NCBI GenBank assembly: GCA_903898755.1
Contig: CAIUGT010000087.1
Span: 1-32,915, forward strand
Reading direction: 5' to 3'
DNA from: an uncultured bacterium
GTDB taxonomy: Bacteria; Planctomycetota; Phycisphaerae; Phycisphaerales; SM1A02
DNA: 32,915 bases
Every line of letters begins with the position of its first letter. The first letter of the stretch is position 1. The position numbers were made by a program, and so were the translations under genes. Below are positions 25,240 through 32,915 of the stretch, in pieces. The notes beneath the pieces were generated by a model. The model searched no databases, was not told the origin of the DNA, and was given only the letters and a program-made list of their open reading frames with translations.

Positions 25240-25290
25240 CAGAACACGGTTTTTTGCAGTGGCTGGTTCAACATAATCCACGCCCGCAAC

Positions 25291-26499
25291 TCATCGGCAA
25301 ATCGCCCTCAGTGTGGCTTTCATGCGCCGCCCCGCTTCCTTGATGGTTTCAAGATCTTTGCAAAAAGCGAAGCGAATCAGGCTGGAGCGCTCCTCTAGAC
25401 CAAGCGTAGAACCAGTTTCATAAAACGCGGTGCAGGGAATAGCAGCGACGCCAACGGCTTTGACCAAGTGTTCGCAAAAGGCCTCGTCTGCTGAAAGTGC
25501 GCCGGGTTCAACATGAAAAGGTTCGTGCTTGGCCAGCACAAAATACGAACCCTCTGGAATAAACGGGTTGAAGCCCGCATCGCGCAGAATGGAAAGCATG
25601 GCGTCCCGACGAAGCGCATAGTCGCTGCGCAGTTGCATGTAAAAACTTTCAGGCGCGTTGAGCGCATCCACCGCCGCGCGCTGCAGAGGAGTGGCTGTGC
25701 TGAATGTAAGAAATTGATGCGCGCTGCGAATGGCTTGCGTGAACTGCTCCGGCGCGATGGCCCAACCCACTTTCCAACCGGTGAGTGAAAATGTTTTTCC
25801 CAAACTTGAAAGCACAATGGTGCGCTCGCGCATTCCAGGCACAGTGGAAATTGATTTATGTTGGCGCTCAAAATAAATATGCTCGTAGACCTCGTCGCTC
25901 ACCACCAAGCAATCGTTGTCAATGGCTACCTGCGCGATCTGCGTTAATTCTTGATCGCTCAACACGCGACCAGTTGGATTGTGTGGCGAGTTGATTAAAA
26001 TCAAACGCGTCTTGGGTGTGACGGCTTTGCGCAACTCTTCGATTGGAAATGCGAAGTCAGGCGCGTGCATTCTGATGGAACGCAAAACGCCGCCGGCCAT
26101 AGACACCGCCGCTGGGTAACTGTCGTAAAAAGGCTCGACCAAAATAACTCCTTCGCCGGGCTCGACAAGACCCAACATGACGGCAGCAATGGCTTCCGTG
26201 GCGCCACTGGTGACGGTGATTTCAGTTTCAGGATTCACTTCAATGCCAGAATCTTTGTGAAAGCGCGCGGCGATGGCGCGGTTCAATTCCGGCAATCCAA
26301 AGGCGCGCGCGTACTGGCCAAATCCGGCGTCAATGGCGGCTTTACCAGCGGTTTTCACAAAGTCTGGACCATCGAAATTGGGAAACCCCTGCCCCAAATT
26401 CACGGCCTTGTGCTGCGCCGCCTGGCGACTGATGCGCGTGAACACGCTCTCACCAAAGTGAGCCAACCGACTCGCGGTGGGTGAATTTTTTCGAAGCAT
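25291..26499 (-). CDS. PLP-dependent class I aminotransferase (methionine/kynurenine type)
   Basis: Fold-type I aminotransferase of 402 residues. I start it at the ATG at 26499 (MLRKNSPTASRLAHFGESVF); the open frame extends about 118 codons further, but that part is unlike the family and runs across the divergent gene's start. Motifs: NLGQGFPNFDGPDFVK (34-49), TSGATEA (98-104), HNPTGRV (173-179), SDEVYEH (201-207) and SSLGKTFSLTGWKVGW (231-246), with Lys235 as the PLP-binding lysine. The NLGQGFPNFDGP and GKTFSLTGWK blocks are those of the YbdL/kynurenine-oxoglutarate/glutamine transaminase branch, so methionine, glutamine or aromatic amino acids are the likely amino donors. Exact specificity is not readable. 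There is no Shine-Dalgarno sequence; TACTAT stands exactly 6 bases before the ATG. It is divergent from the pseudouridine synthase gene across only 49 bases. Confidence 0.93.
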   Translation of the reverse strand: MLRKNSPTASRLAHFGESVFTRISRQAAQHKAVNLGQGFPNFDGPDFVKTAGKAAIDAGFGQYARAFGLPELNRAIAARFHKDSGIEVNPETEITVTSGATEAIAAVMLGLVEPGEGVILVEPFYDSYPAAVSMAGGVLRSIRMHAPDFAFPIEELRKAVTPKTRLILINSPHNPTGRVLSDQELTQIAQVAIDNDCLVVSDEVYEHIYFERQHKSISTVPGMRERTIVLSSLGKTFSLTGWKVGWAIAPEQFTQAIRSAHQFLTFSTATPLQRAAVDALNAPESFYMQLRSDYALRRDAMLSILRDAGFNPFIPEGSYFVLAKHEPFHVEPGALSADEAFCEHLVKAVGVAAIPCTAFYETGSTLGLEERSSLIRFAFCKDLETIKEAGRRMKATLRAICR

Positions 26500-26505
26500 G
26501 GCGAG

Positions 26506-26511
26506 ATAGTA
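26506..26511 (-). promoter_or_regulatory. Putative -10 box (TACTAT) of the aminotransferase gene
   Basis: On the minus strand TACTAT is followed by CTCGCC and the ATG, the 6-base gap shared with three other genes in this window. It lies within the 49-base divergent spacer, so its upstream elements overlap the start region of the pseudouridine synthase gene. Confidence 0.48.
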
Positions 26512-26548
26512 TCGCGCATCATAGATGCGGCGCATTTGTGAATGATCC

Positions 26549-27346
26549 ATGACAAATAAACACCACAAGTCCAAGAAGCAAGAGCCCGCGCGACCAGAGC
26601 GACTTCTGCCAAAGCCCAACGCGAAAATTCGCGTGAACATTTTATATGACGATGGCCACGTGTTAGCGATGGACAAACCCGTTGGCTTGCCAACGCAACC
26701 TGGTCGCGGACACATTGATGACACGTTGGTCAACGCCGCGTTCGCAACCCACGGCGAGGCGCTATCCAAACTTGGAGCCGATCGTGATTGGGGATTGCTG
26801 CATCGCCTTGACCTGGATGTTGGAGGCGTTGTGTTGATGGGCTTGACTGACATTGGCTACGACAGCGTGCGCGCGCAATTTGAGGATCGCACGATCGCCA
26901 AAAAATATCTGGCCATTGCGCACAACGCGCCGCCTGCCGATACCGGCCGCTGCACGCGCGAACTTGCGGAGGTTGTTCGCGGCGACATGAAAGTGAGCGT
27001 GCATGTGCCGCGCGGCGGCGAAGAAGCGCAAACACGCTGGAAAGTGCTGAGCAAATCAAAGACCCATTGCTTGCTTGAAGTGGAGCCACTCACTGGGAGG
27101 CTGCACCAAATTCGGGCGCATTTGGCCATGGTGGGTTGTCCGATTGTTGGCGAGCGCGTGTACCGCGCTGACCTGCCGCCCAACACATCGCGCGCGCCAG
27201 CGGGTCGATCTCAGGAACCGCTTCTTCTTCAAGCTTGGGAAATTGAATTTCGTTGCGTGGCTGGCACGCGCCAACGCGTTCGCAGCAAGTTGGGAATTGA
27301 CATGCTGCAATTCGCAACGCAACAACGCTGGCAGATTCCAGTTTGA
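26549..27346 (+). CDS. RluA-family RNA pseudouridine synthase
   Basis: Converts uridine to pseudouridine in rRNA or tRNA. The 265-residue protein starts with a Lys-rich tail (1-28), then VNILYDDGHVLAMDKPVGLP (29-48), the catalytic motif HRLDLDVGG (85-93, Asp88 being the likely nucleophile) and GRLHQIRAH (family form GRTHQIRVH). There is no N-terminal S4 domain, so it resembles the short RluA/RluC-like members; the target uridine cannot be told. The catalytic loop reads HRLDLDVGG where most homologues have HRLDKDTSG, a modest deviation. No Shine-Dalgarno sequence is seen before the ATG, and a GTG at residue 29 is an alternative start. The next gene follows at once, with an open frame touching its stop (TTGA), so they are probably co-transcribed. 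Confidence 0.92.
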   Translation: MTNKHHKSKKQEPARPERLLPKPNAKIRVNILYDDGHVLAMDKPVGLPTQPGRGHIDDTLVNAAFATHGEALSKLGADRDWGLLHRLDLDVGGVVLMGLTDIGYDSVRAQFEDRTIAKKYLAIAHNAPPADTGRCTRELAEVVRGDMKVSVHVPRGGEEAQTRWKVLSKSKTHCLLEVEPLTGRLHQIRAHLAMVGCPIVGERVYRADLPPNTSRAPAGRSQEPLLLQAWEIEFRCVAGTRQRVRSKLGIDMLQFATQQRWQIPV

Positions 27347-27381
27347 AAAAAAAACCAATGTCACGCTACTCTTTCATCGAC

Positions 27382-29193
27382 ATGCGGAAACTTCTCCCGT
27401 TGCTCATGATTGTGGCGTCCTCAAGTTGCAGCAACATTGAGAAGGCGAACCCGCAACCAAAGTCCACCTTCACGCAGCGGCCGCCCATTGAAATGGATGT
27501 CGATCCAATCATGCGCGGAACCATCGCCGGCGAAGCAGTGCTTTTGGGATTCAACGATACGGTTGTGCGGGGCTACGGACTTGTTGTTGGTCTCAAGGGA
27601 ACTGGAAGCCGCGCCATGCCTGTTGAAGTACGCGCGTTGTTGCTTCGTGAAATTGGCCAACGAAAACAATTTGATCCGTTGCTCTCTCCAAACGGATCAA
27701 ACGCGCGCTTGCTTGACACAGATGATGTTTCGGCGGTGATTATTGAGGGAATTATTCCGCCTGGCGCCGTTGCGGGAACTCGATTTGACGTGCGCGTGTA
27801 CGCAGCGCCCGGAACTTCCACAACAAGTATCGAGGGCGGCAGATTATGGATGACGGATTTGCGCCCAGGTGTATTGATGACGGGCGCGCAACAACCATTC
27901 GCCATTGCCGAGGCTGGCGGACCCATCTTCATCAATCCATTCTCCACTTCTGTTGCGGCCGGCGCCGACGCGGTGGATCGTTTAAGCGGACGAATTCTTG
28001 ACGGCGGCACAGTGTTGAAGGATCGACCTTTGAAATTGCGATTGGCGACGCCAAGCCACAACCGTTCGCGCACGATTCAGTCCGCCATCAATGGATTATT
28101 TCCCCGCGAGAACGATCAAAAGAACGACACCGCTCGCGGCAAGAGCGATGAATTGATTGAGTTGACGGTGCCACCAAGTTACTCCGAGCGCACTGGTGAA
28201 TTTGCCCAACTCATTCGCCATTCACCCGTGGACATTGGAGCCACGGAGCAAACCGCGAATAATATTCGACGTAGTTTGCTGGCAAATCCTGGAGCGGCGG
28301 AAGCGGCGGCGTGGCGTTGGCAAGCCCTGGGTAAAAAATGTATTCCTGTTATTCAAGAGCTTTATACAAACCCTGAAGATCAACCACGAATGGCCGCGCT
28401 TGAAGCGGGCGCGAAGTTGAATGATCCTTTGGCGGTGCCGCCGCTTTTGGAAATGATCAAGTCTGGTCCAAAGGAAAATCGCCAAGCCGCAATCCGCCTG
28501 CTTTCAAAAATGGATTCCAATCCAACGATTGATTTGGGCGTGCGCAATTTCATTGATGATCGCGATATCGATGTGCGCTTTGCCGCATACGAATGCTTGC
28601 GACGCAGACGCGATTCATCCGTGCGTGTCATGCCGCTGAACGGCCGATTTAAATTGGAGATTGTGGACGCCAAAAAGCCCATGATTTATCTCACGCAAAC
28701 CGGCGATCCGCGCATTGTGATTTTTGGTGATTCCTCCGAATTACTGCGCCCCATGACCGCCAATATTTGGAATGGACGTTTGTTGATGCGTGGCGAGTTG
28801 GATGATCCCAATGTGCAGGTCTTCTACAGGCCAAACGCGGCCAACAATCCGACCATCGACAATATTTCCGCCCGTCTTTCCACTGTGGTCGCTTTCATGG
28901 CCAGGCCCGCGGGCCCCCGCAGCGCCGACACTGGAATTGGCTTGAGTTACAGCGAAACCATCAACGCTCTTCATTCATTGTGGAATTCCGGCTATATCGC
29001 AGGCGATTTCAAAGGCGAACAAGATCGGTTGTTGGCTTCGATTATTAAAGAAGAGTCGCGCGCCGAACCAAAGGAGCGTCCAGAGTTCCCAATGGAATCA
29101 GAGGTCACGGATTCGTTGACCACTCGAGCGCCAGAAACCCCTGCCGCGCAACTTGATAGCAAGCCCAAAATATCGGATACTGTTCCGCGCTGA
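27382..29193 (+). CDS. FlgI-like P-ring domain fused to HEAT-type repeats, probable lipoprotein
   Basis: I choose the ATG at 27382 ([18 protein letters not shown]) because it gives a short lipoprotein-like signal with Cys16, although the -3 residue is Ser instead of Leu. Other starts are the ATG at 27358 and a TTG at 27343. The product has 603 residues. About 40-285 resembles the flagellar P-ring protein Flg[15 protein letters not shown] (63-76), [22 protein letters not shown] (116-137), then [24 protein letters not shown] and a final RHSPVDI block. About 305-415 is a run of HEAT-like helices (for example [24 protein letters not shown]). About 420-530 is a separate beta-rich domain, with a Pro/Glu-rich tail. 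FlgI proper is about 365 residues and has no such extension. No flagellar gene is next to it, so a role as a P-ring is doubtful. TACTCT lies 9 bases before the ATG. Confidence 0.85.
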   Translation: MRKLLPLLMIVASSSCSNIEKANPQPKSTFTQRPPIEMDVDPIMRGTIAGEAVLLGFNDTVVRGYGLVVGLKGTGSRAMPVEVRALLLREIGQRKQFDPLLSPNGSNARLLDTDDVSAVIIEGIIPPGAVAGTRFDVRVYAAPGTSTTSIEGGRLWMTDLRPGVLMTGAQQPFAIAEAGGPIFINPFSTSVAAGADAVDRLSGRILDGGTVLKDRPLKLRLATPSHNRSRTIQSAINGLFPRENDQKNDTARGKSDELIELTVPPSYSERTGEFAQLIRHSPVDIGATEQTANNIRRSLLANPGAAEAAAWRWQALGKKCIPVIQELYTNPEDQPRMAALEAGAKLNDPLAVPPLLEMIKSGPKENRQAAIRLLSKMDSNPTIDLGVRNFIDDRDIDVRFAAYECLRRRRDSSVRVMPLNGRFKLEIVDAKKPMIYLTQTGDPRIVIFGDSSELLRPMTANIWNGRLLMRGELDDPNVQVFYRPNAANNPTIDNISARLSTVVAFMARPAGPRSADTGIGLSYSETINALHSLWNSGYIAGDFKGEQDRLLASIIKEESRAEPKERPEFPMESEVTDSLTTRAPETPAAQLDSKPKISDTVPR

Positions 29194-29261
29194 GTGGATA
29201 TGTTTCACTCGCGTTTTCAAATGCGTCCAGGAGGGGCGCAACGCACCTGACAGGAGGTCGC

Positions 29262-32200
29262 ATGCGACTTGCACGACTTGTATTGAGTGGTTTTAAAAGT
29301 TTCGCCGACACGACCGAATTCCGTTTCGATTCCCCGCTGACGGGCGTGGTCGGACCAAATGGTTGCGGCAAGAGCAATGTCGTGGACGCTATTAAATGGG
29401 TGCTGGGCGAGCGCAGCGCAAAAAGTTTGCGCGGTGGCGCCATGATGGACGTGATCTTCGCGGGCAGCGCTTCACGCAAGCCGGCGGGAATGGCCAGCGT
29501 GATCTTGGTGTTTGATAATCCAAAGATGGCGGAATTTTTACAGCGCTCGGAGGCGTCGCCTGAACTTGTTGAAGCGGAGGAATTTGGCGACGAACCTGAG
29601 GATGGCGAAGTCATTCGCCGCGAGGCCGTGCGTGATCGCGTTCTTCCTGTGGACAGCGATGAAGTGCAAGTGGAGCGTCGCCTGTGGGCCGATGGACGCA
29701 GTGAATATCTGGTGAACGCGAAAAAAGTTCGACTGCGCGACATTCGAGAATTGTTTCTTGACACGGGCATTGGTAACGATGCGTATTGCATTATTGAGCA
29801 AGGAAAAGTGGACGCCATGTTGCGCGCGCAACCTGTTGAACGCCGCACCATTTTGGAGGAGGCCGCGGGTGTTGCGCGTTTTCGTTCCCGCAAGCATGAA
29901 GCCGCGCGCAAATTGGATCTTGCGGAGCGCCATCTTGTCGCCGTGCGCGAGCAATTGATTGGCGTTGAGCGCCGCTTGCGCATTGTGCGCGGACAAGCTG
30001 AGAAGGCGAAAAAATTTCAGTTGCTAGAAGAACGCCGCCGTGGACTGCGTCGCGCCGTTTCGTTTGAGCAATACCACGAATTGCGCGAGCAACTTGTTGG
30101 CTTGACCAATCAAGTGACATCGCTTGAGGAGCGTCGCCGACACGTGACGGCGCAATTGGAAACCACCGAGCAACAACGCCTTGAGGCGGACAGCCTTCGC
30201 GCGCAGAAATTGGATCGACGCCACTCGCTTGAGCAAATACAACTTGAGGCCGTGGGCGTTGAGCGCCAATGCCAACAGCGGCTTGAGTTTTTGGAGGGCG
30301 CGCGCGCCGAAAATCTGGCGGCCGCGGAAACTGAAGCGCAGCGAATTGCCGCGATCAAAGCCAAATTAAGCGAACTTTCCGCCAGTCTTGAAGACGCGCA
30401 AGCGTTGACCGCGGCGGCTGAAGCGCAAGTGACCGAAGCGGAACAAGCCGCGGCAAGCGCATCGCGTGAGCGTGCGGTGGCCTCTGAAAAACTAAGCGAG
30501 TCCGAGCAGGAAATCCGCCGACGCAGCGATACCGCTTCTGGAGTGGAGCGTGAACGAGCGCGCGCCGCTGGTCGATTGGCGGCCATGGATGAGCGCGTTC
30601 CATTGTTGAACGAGGAAGTCAAACGCCTCACGTCACGCGTGGAAAGTTTGCAACAAGAATTGGTGACGCTTGAAACCCAGCGCGCCAATGAATTGCAATC
30701 GCGCCAGGTGGCGGAACTTGAAATCGAACGCCTTCACACGCAACTTCAGGCGGAGGCCAGCGCGGTTGAAGCCGTTGGCGATCGACAAGCCGAGGCCATG
30801 GCGCGTCTTTCTTCGCGGCGCGAGGAGCGTTCAAGTTTGGAAAGTCGTTTGCGCTTGCTTGATGAAATGGCATCAATGGGCGAAGGTTTGGATGAAGCGG
30901 TAAAACGCATTCTTGCCCAGCGCCAGAATTACGCGTGGTTCGCCGGCATGCTTGGCGACCTGATTGAAACTGACAGCGAGCACGCGCCATTTATTGAGTC
31001 CGCCCTTGGCGAAGATTTACAAATGTTGCTTGTGGGCACGCACACCGATCTTGAAACCGCGGTGGATTCCATTCGCAGTCAAGACGGTCGCGTTCGCATG
31101 GGCGCCATTGACATGCCGTTCTCCCCTGCCGCCTCGCGCCCAGAAATGCAAGGCGTTGAACCCCTAGTTCATGCCGTGCGCTGCAGCAATGAATTGAAGT
31201 CGCTTGTGCAATCATTGTTGGGCGATGCGTTTGTGGTTGAATCATTGGCCATGGCGTTGCGTTTGGCCGCTGGCGAATTCCGCGGCGCCACATTGGTGAG
31301 CCGCTGCGGAGCCATGGTGGATCATCGCGGACAAATCCACATGACTGGTGCGCGCGCGTTGCGTTCCGGCGTGTTGGCACGTCGCGTTGAGCGAGGCGAA
31401 TTGGAAGCCGCAATCGGCGCAATTTCAATTGAGATTTCAATGGCCGAAGGCGACTTGTCCGGCTTGACCGAGGAATCAAAGATCGCCGCCGCTCGCCATC
31501 GCGAAGCCGACGAGAGCATGAAGGTTGCAATGCGCAGCCGATTGGACGCTCAATATCAAGCGGATCGATTGGAGCAACTGGGTTCACGCGTTCGTCACGA
31601 CCGCGATCGAACTGAACTTGAACGACACGAAGCTGATCGGCGCCTTCGTGAAATTGACACCGAGCGCAGCGATGGCGCGGCCAAGGTGGCAAGTCTTGAT
31701 CGACTTCTTGCTGATGAACGCGCCGCAATTGCGCTGGCCACCGAGGCGGCCAATGGAACCCGTCAAGCCGTGGAAATTTCCAATGAGTTGCTTTCAAGCG
31801 CTCGCACCAAAGCTGGCGAATCAGGCGCGCTGTTGCAAGGTCGACAACGTGAGCGACGCTTGCTTGAAAATTCATTTGATGAGGCCAAACTGCAAGACGC
31901 CGATTTGCAATCAGAGTCAGAGCGTCGCGCTGAACGCTCGGAAGATTTGGCGCGCCAACAAGCCCAAGCCGAAGCCGAAAAAATTGCCGCCGAGGAACGC
32001 CAGCAATCCGCCGCCGCGCAAGTCACCGTGGTCGCCGAGGAACTTGAACAAGCCGTTCAATTGGCGGAGCAACTTTCAGAGGCGCTGCGTGTTGTTCGCG
32101 ACGAGGCCTCACGTGTTGAGCGCGATCATTCATCGGTAGAAATGGACCGCCGTGAATCGGAAGTTCGCCGTGAATCCATAGAAGAAAGCACGCTGACTGA

Positions 32201-32915
32201 GTTGAGCATTGATTTGTCATTGGGCTACGCGGATTACATCGCGGAGCGTTCCACGGAAGGCTTTATGACGCCTGATCGAGAAGCCGCCAGCCGCGAGGCC
32301 GAGCAACTTCGCGATGAAATTAAGAGTCTTGGCAATGTCAACATGGAGGCGATTGACGAACTCGCGCAACTTGAAGGCAAGAACGAGGAGTTGGCCAAGC
32401 AAGTGGGCGACATTGATGAAGCGCGCGCTGGCTTGACCGAGTTGGTGGTGAAGTTGGACGATGTCAGCCGCCGCAAGTTCAAGGAAACATTCGAGTCAGT
32501 GCGCGAACGCTTCGCGGGCAATGATGGAATGTTCCGCCGTCTCTTTGGCGGCGGCAGCGCCGACTTGTATTTGGTTCCAATGGAAAACGGTGAAATTGAT
32601 TGGCTAGAAAGCGGAGTTGAAATTCGCGCCAAGCCGCCAGGCAAGGAGCCGCGCGTCATCAGTCAACTTTCCGGTGGCGAAAAAACCATGACCGCAGTCG
32701 CGCTGCTCATGGCTATTTTCCGTAGCCGTCCAAGTCCGTTCTGCATTCTGGACGAAGTCGATGCCGCACTTGATGAGGCCAATGTTGAGCGCTTCACAAA
32801 CGCCTTGCCACCTTTCCTGGATCGCAGCCACTTCATCATCATCACGCATCACAAGCGCACTATGCAAGCCTGTCATGAACTCCACGGAGTCACCATGGCG
32901 GAACGTGGCGTCAGC
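29262..32915 (+). CDS. smc: Chromosome segregation protein SMC, 3' end outside window
   Basis: Condensin ATPase that organises and segregates the chromosome. A strong AGGAGG stands 4 bases before the ATG. Residues 1-1218 are visible and the frame is still open at the window edge; since SMC proteins are usually near 1,190 residues, only a short C-terminal piece is missing. Motifs: N-terminal Walker [10 protein letters not shown] (31-39) and the [11 protein letters not shown] region. A first coiled coil spans about 170-520 and a hinge about 540-660 ([20 protein letters not shown] and GAMVDHRG). A second coiled coil spans about 680-1020, with [13 protein letters not shown] near 1025. The ABC signature [11 protein letters not shown] is near 1136 and Walker [12 protein letters not shown] near 1162, followed by the D-loop and [11 protein letters not shown]. 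It follows the FlgI-HEAT gene by 68 bases. No kleisin gene (scpA or scpB) is in the window. Confidence 0.97.
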   Translation, partial: MRLARLVLSGFKSFADTTEFRFDSPLTGVVGPNGCGKSNVVDAIKWVLGERSAKSLRGGAMMDVIFAGSASRKPAGMASVILVFDNPKMAEFLQRSEASPELVEAEEFGDEPEDGEVIRREAVRDRVLPVDSDEVQVERRLWADGRSEYLVNAKKVRLRDIRELFLDTGIGNDAYCIIEQGKVDAMLRAQPVERRTILEEAAGVARFRSRKHEAARKLDLAERHLVAVREQLIGVERRLRIVRGQAEKAKKFQLLEERRRGLRRAVSFEQYHELREQLVGLTNQVTSLEERRRHVTAQLETTEQQRLEADSLRAQKLDRRHSLEQIQLEAVGVERQCQQRLEFLEGARAENLAAAETEAQRIAAIKAKLSELSASLEDAQALTAAAEAQVTEAEQAAASASRERAVASEKLSESEQEIRRRSDTASGVERERARAAGRLAAMDERVPLLNEEVKRLTSRVESLQQELVTLETQRANELQSRQVAELEIERLHTQLQAEASAVEAVGDRQAEAMARLSSRREERSSLESRLRLLDEMASMGEGLDEAVKRILAQRQNYAWFAGMLGDLIETDSEHAPFIESALGEDLQMLLVGTHTDLETAVDSIRSQDGRVRMGAIDMPFSPAASRPEMQGVEPLVHAVRCSNELKSLVQSLLGDAFVVESLAMALRLAAGEFRGATLVSRCGAMVDHRGQIHMTGARALRSGVLARRVERGELEAAIGAISIEISMAEGDLSGLTEESKIAAARHREADESMKVAMRSRLDAQYQADRLEQLGSRVRHDRDRTELERHEADRRLREIDTERSDGAAKVASLDRLLADERAAIALATEAANGTRQAVEISNELLSSARTKAGESGALLQGRQRERRLLENSFDEAKLQDADLQSESERRAERSEDLARQQAQAEAEKIAAEERQQSAAAQVTVVAEELEQAVQLAEQLSEALRVVRDEASRVERDHSSVEMDRRESEVRRESIEESTLTELSIDLSLGYADYIAERSTEGFMTPDREAASREAEQLRDEIKSLGNVNMEAIDELAQLEGKNEELAKQVGDIDEARAGLTELVVKLDDVSRRKFKETFESVRERFAGNDGMFRRLFGGGSADLYLVPMENGEIDWLESGVEIRAKPPGKEPRVISQLSGGEKTMTAVALLMAIFRSRPSPFCILDEVDAALDEANVERFTNALPPFLDRSHFIIITHHKRTMQACHELHGVTMAERGVS

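Noticed and set aside
26500-26853. N-terminal extension of about 118 codons on the aminotransferase frame
   Set aside because: The extra residues are low in family similarity, cross the start of the divergent gene, and the ATG at 26499 has both the right family N-terminus and a -10 box at 6 bases.
29105-29983. Minus-strand open frame (292 codons) across the smc start
   Set aside because: It overlaps the FlgI-like and smc genes antisense, is Ser/Arg-rich and has no recognisable motif or start signals.
30991-31875. Long minus-strand open frame (294 codons) antisense to smc
   Set aside because: SMC is clearly coding on the plus strand here, covering hinge and coiled coil. The antisense peptide is Arg/Pro-rich and arises from the codon bias of the real gene.

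Overview
The window is about 32.9 kb of an ordinary bacterial chromosome with moderate GC. It is densely coded on both strands and I see no insertion sequence, prophage, CRISPR array, tRNA or rRNA. The gene set (a Kdo transferase, a FlgI-type P-ring homologue, a DUF1573 protein, a very large GspK-like protein, a Memo-family protein with an N-terminal extension) points to a diderm bacterium. I lean towards a planctomycete, probably of the class Phycisphaerae. That placement rests on remembered family resemblance and was not tested by a search.

Layout, left to right. (1) 1-5502 (+): the 3' part of a giant protein with a helix-hairpin-helix, GspK-like C-terminus. (2) 5640-8748 (+): waaA and thiL, which share an ATGA overlap, then a one-piece TsaE-YacG fusion. 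(3) 8883-12800 (-): two tandem, closely related chemoreceptors with a Cache-type sensor, no HAMP domain and a WspA-like signalling tip. (4) 13078-17821 (-): a tight group of M32 carboxypeptidase, typA and lysC. (5) 17939-19765 (-): a secreted DUF1573-ankyrin protein, bounded by a strong terminator and a recognisable sigma-70 promoter. (6) 19901-21130 (+): a Memo-like protein. (7) 21359-26499 (-): a UDG family 4-like protein, an EamA transporter, a hypothetical protein, the RNase P RNA gene rnpB, rplU and a class I aminotransferase. (8) 26549-32915 (+): an RluA-family pseudouridine synthase, a FlgI-HEAT protein, and smc, which runs off the right edge.

Two modes of translation start are visible. 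smc, lysC, typA, rplU, the M32 peptidase and the DUF1573-ankyrin gene have Shine-Dalgarno sequences. Both chemoreceptors, the EamA transporter and the aminotransferase have none. Each of these four has a TANNNT box exactly 6 bases before the ATG, the arrangement expected of leaderless mRNAs; waaA and the Memo-like gene show a 9-base version.

I found no clear-cut undescribed multi-gene system. The most notable items are the TsaE-YacG fusion, the consistent leaderless promoter arrangement, a 57-base hairpin between rplU and rnpB, a UDG family 4-like protein lacking one of its four iron-sulfur cysteines, and two unusual fusions (DUF1573-ankyrin and FlgI-HEAT).
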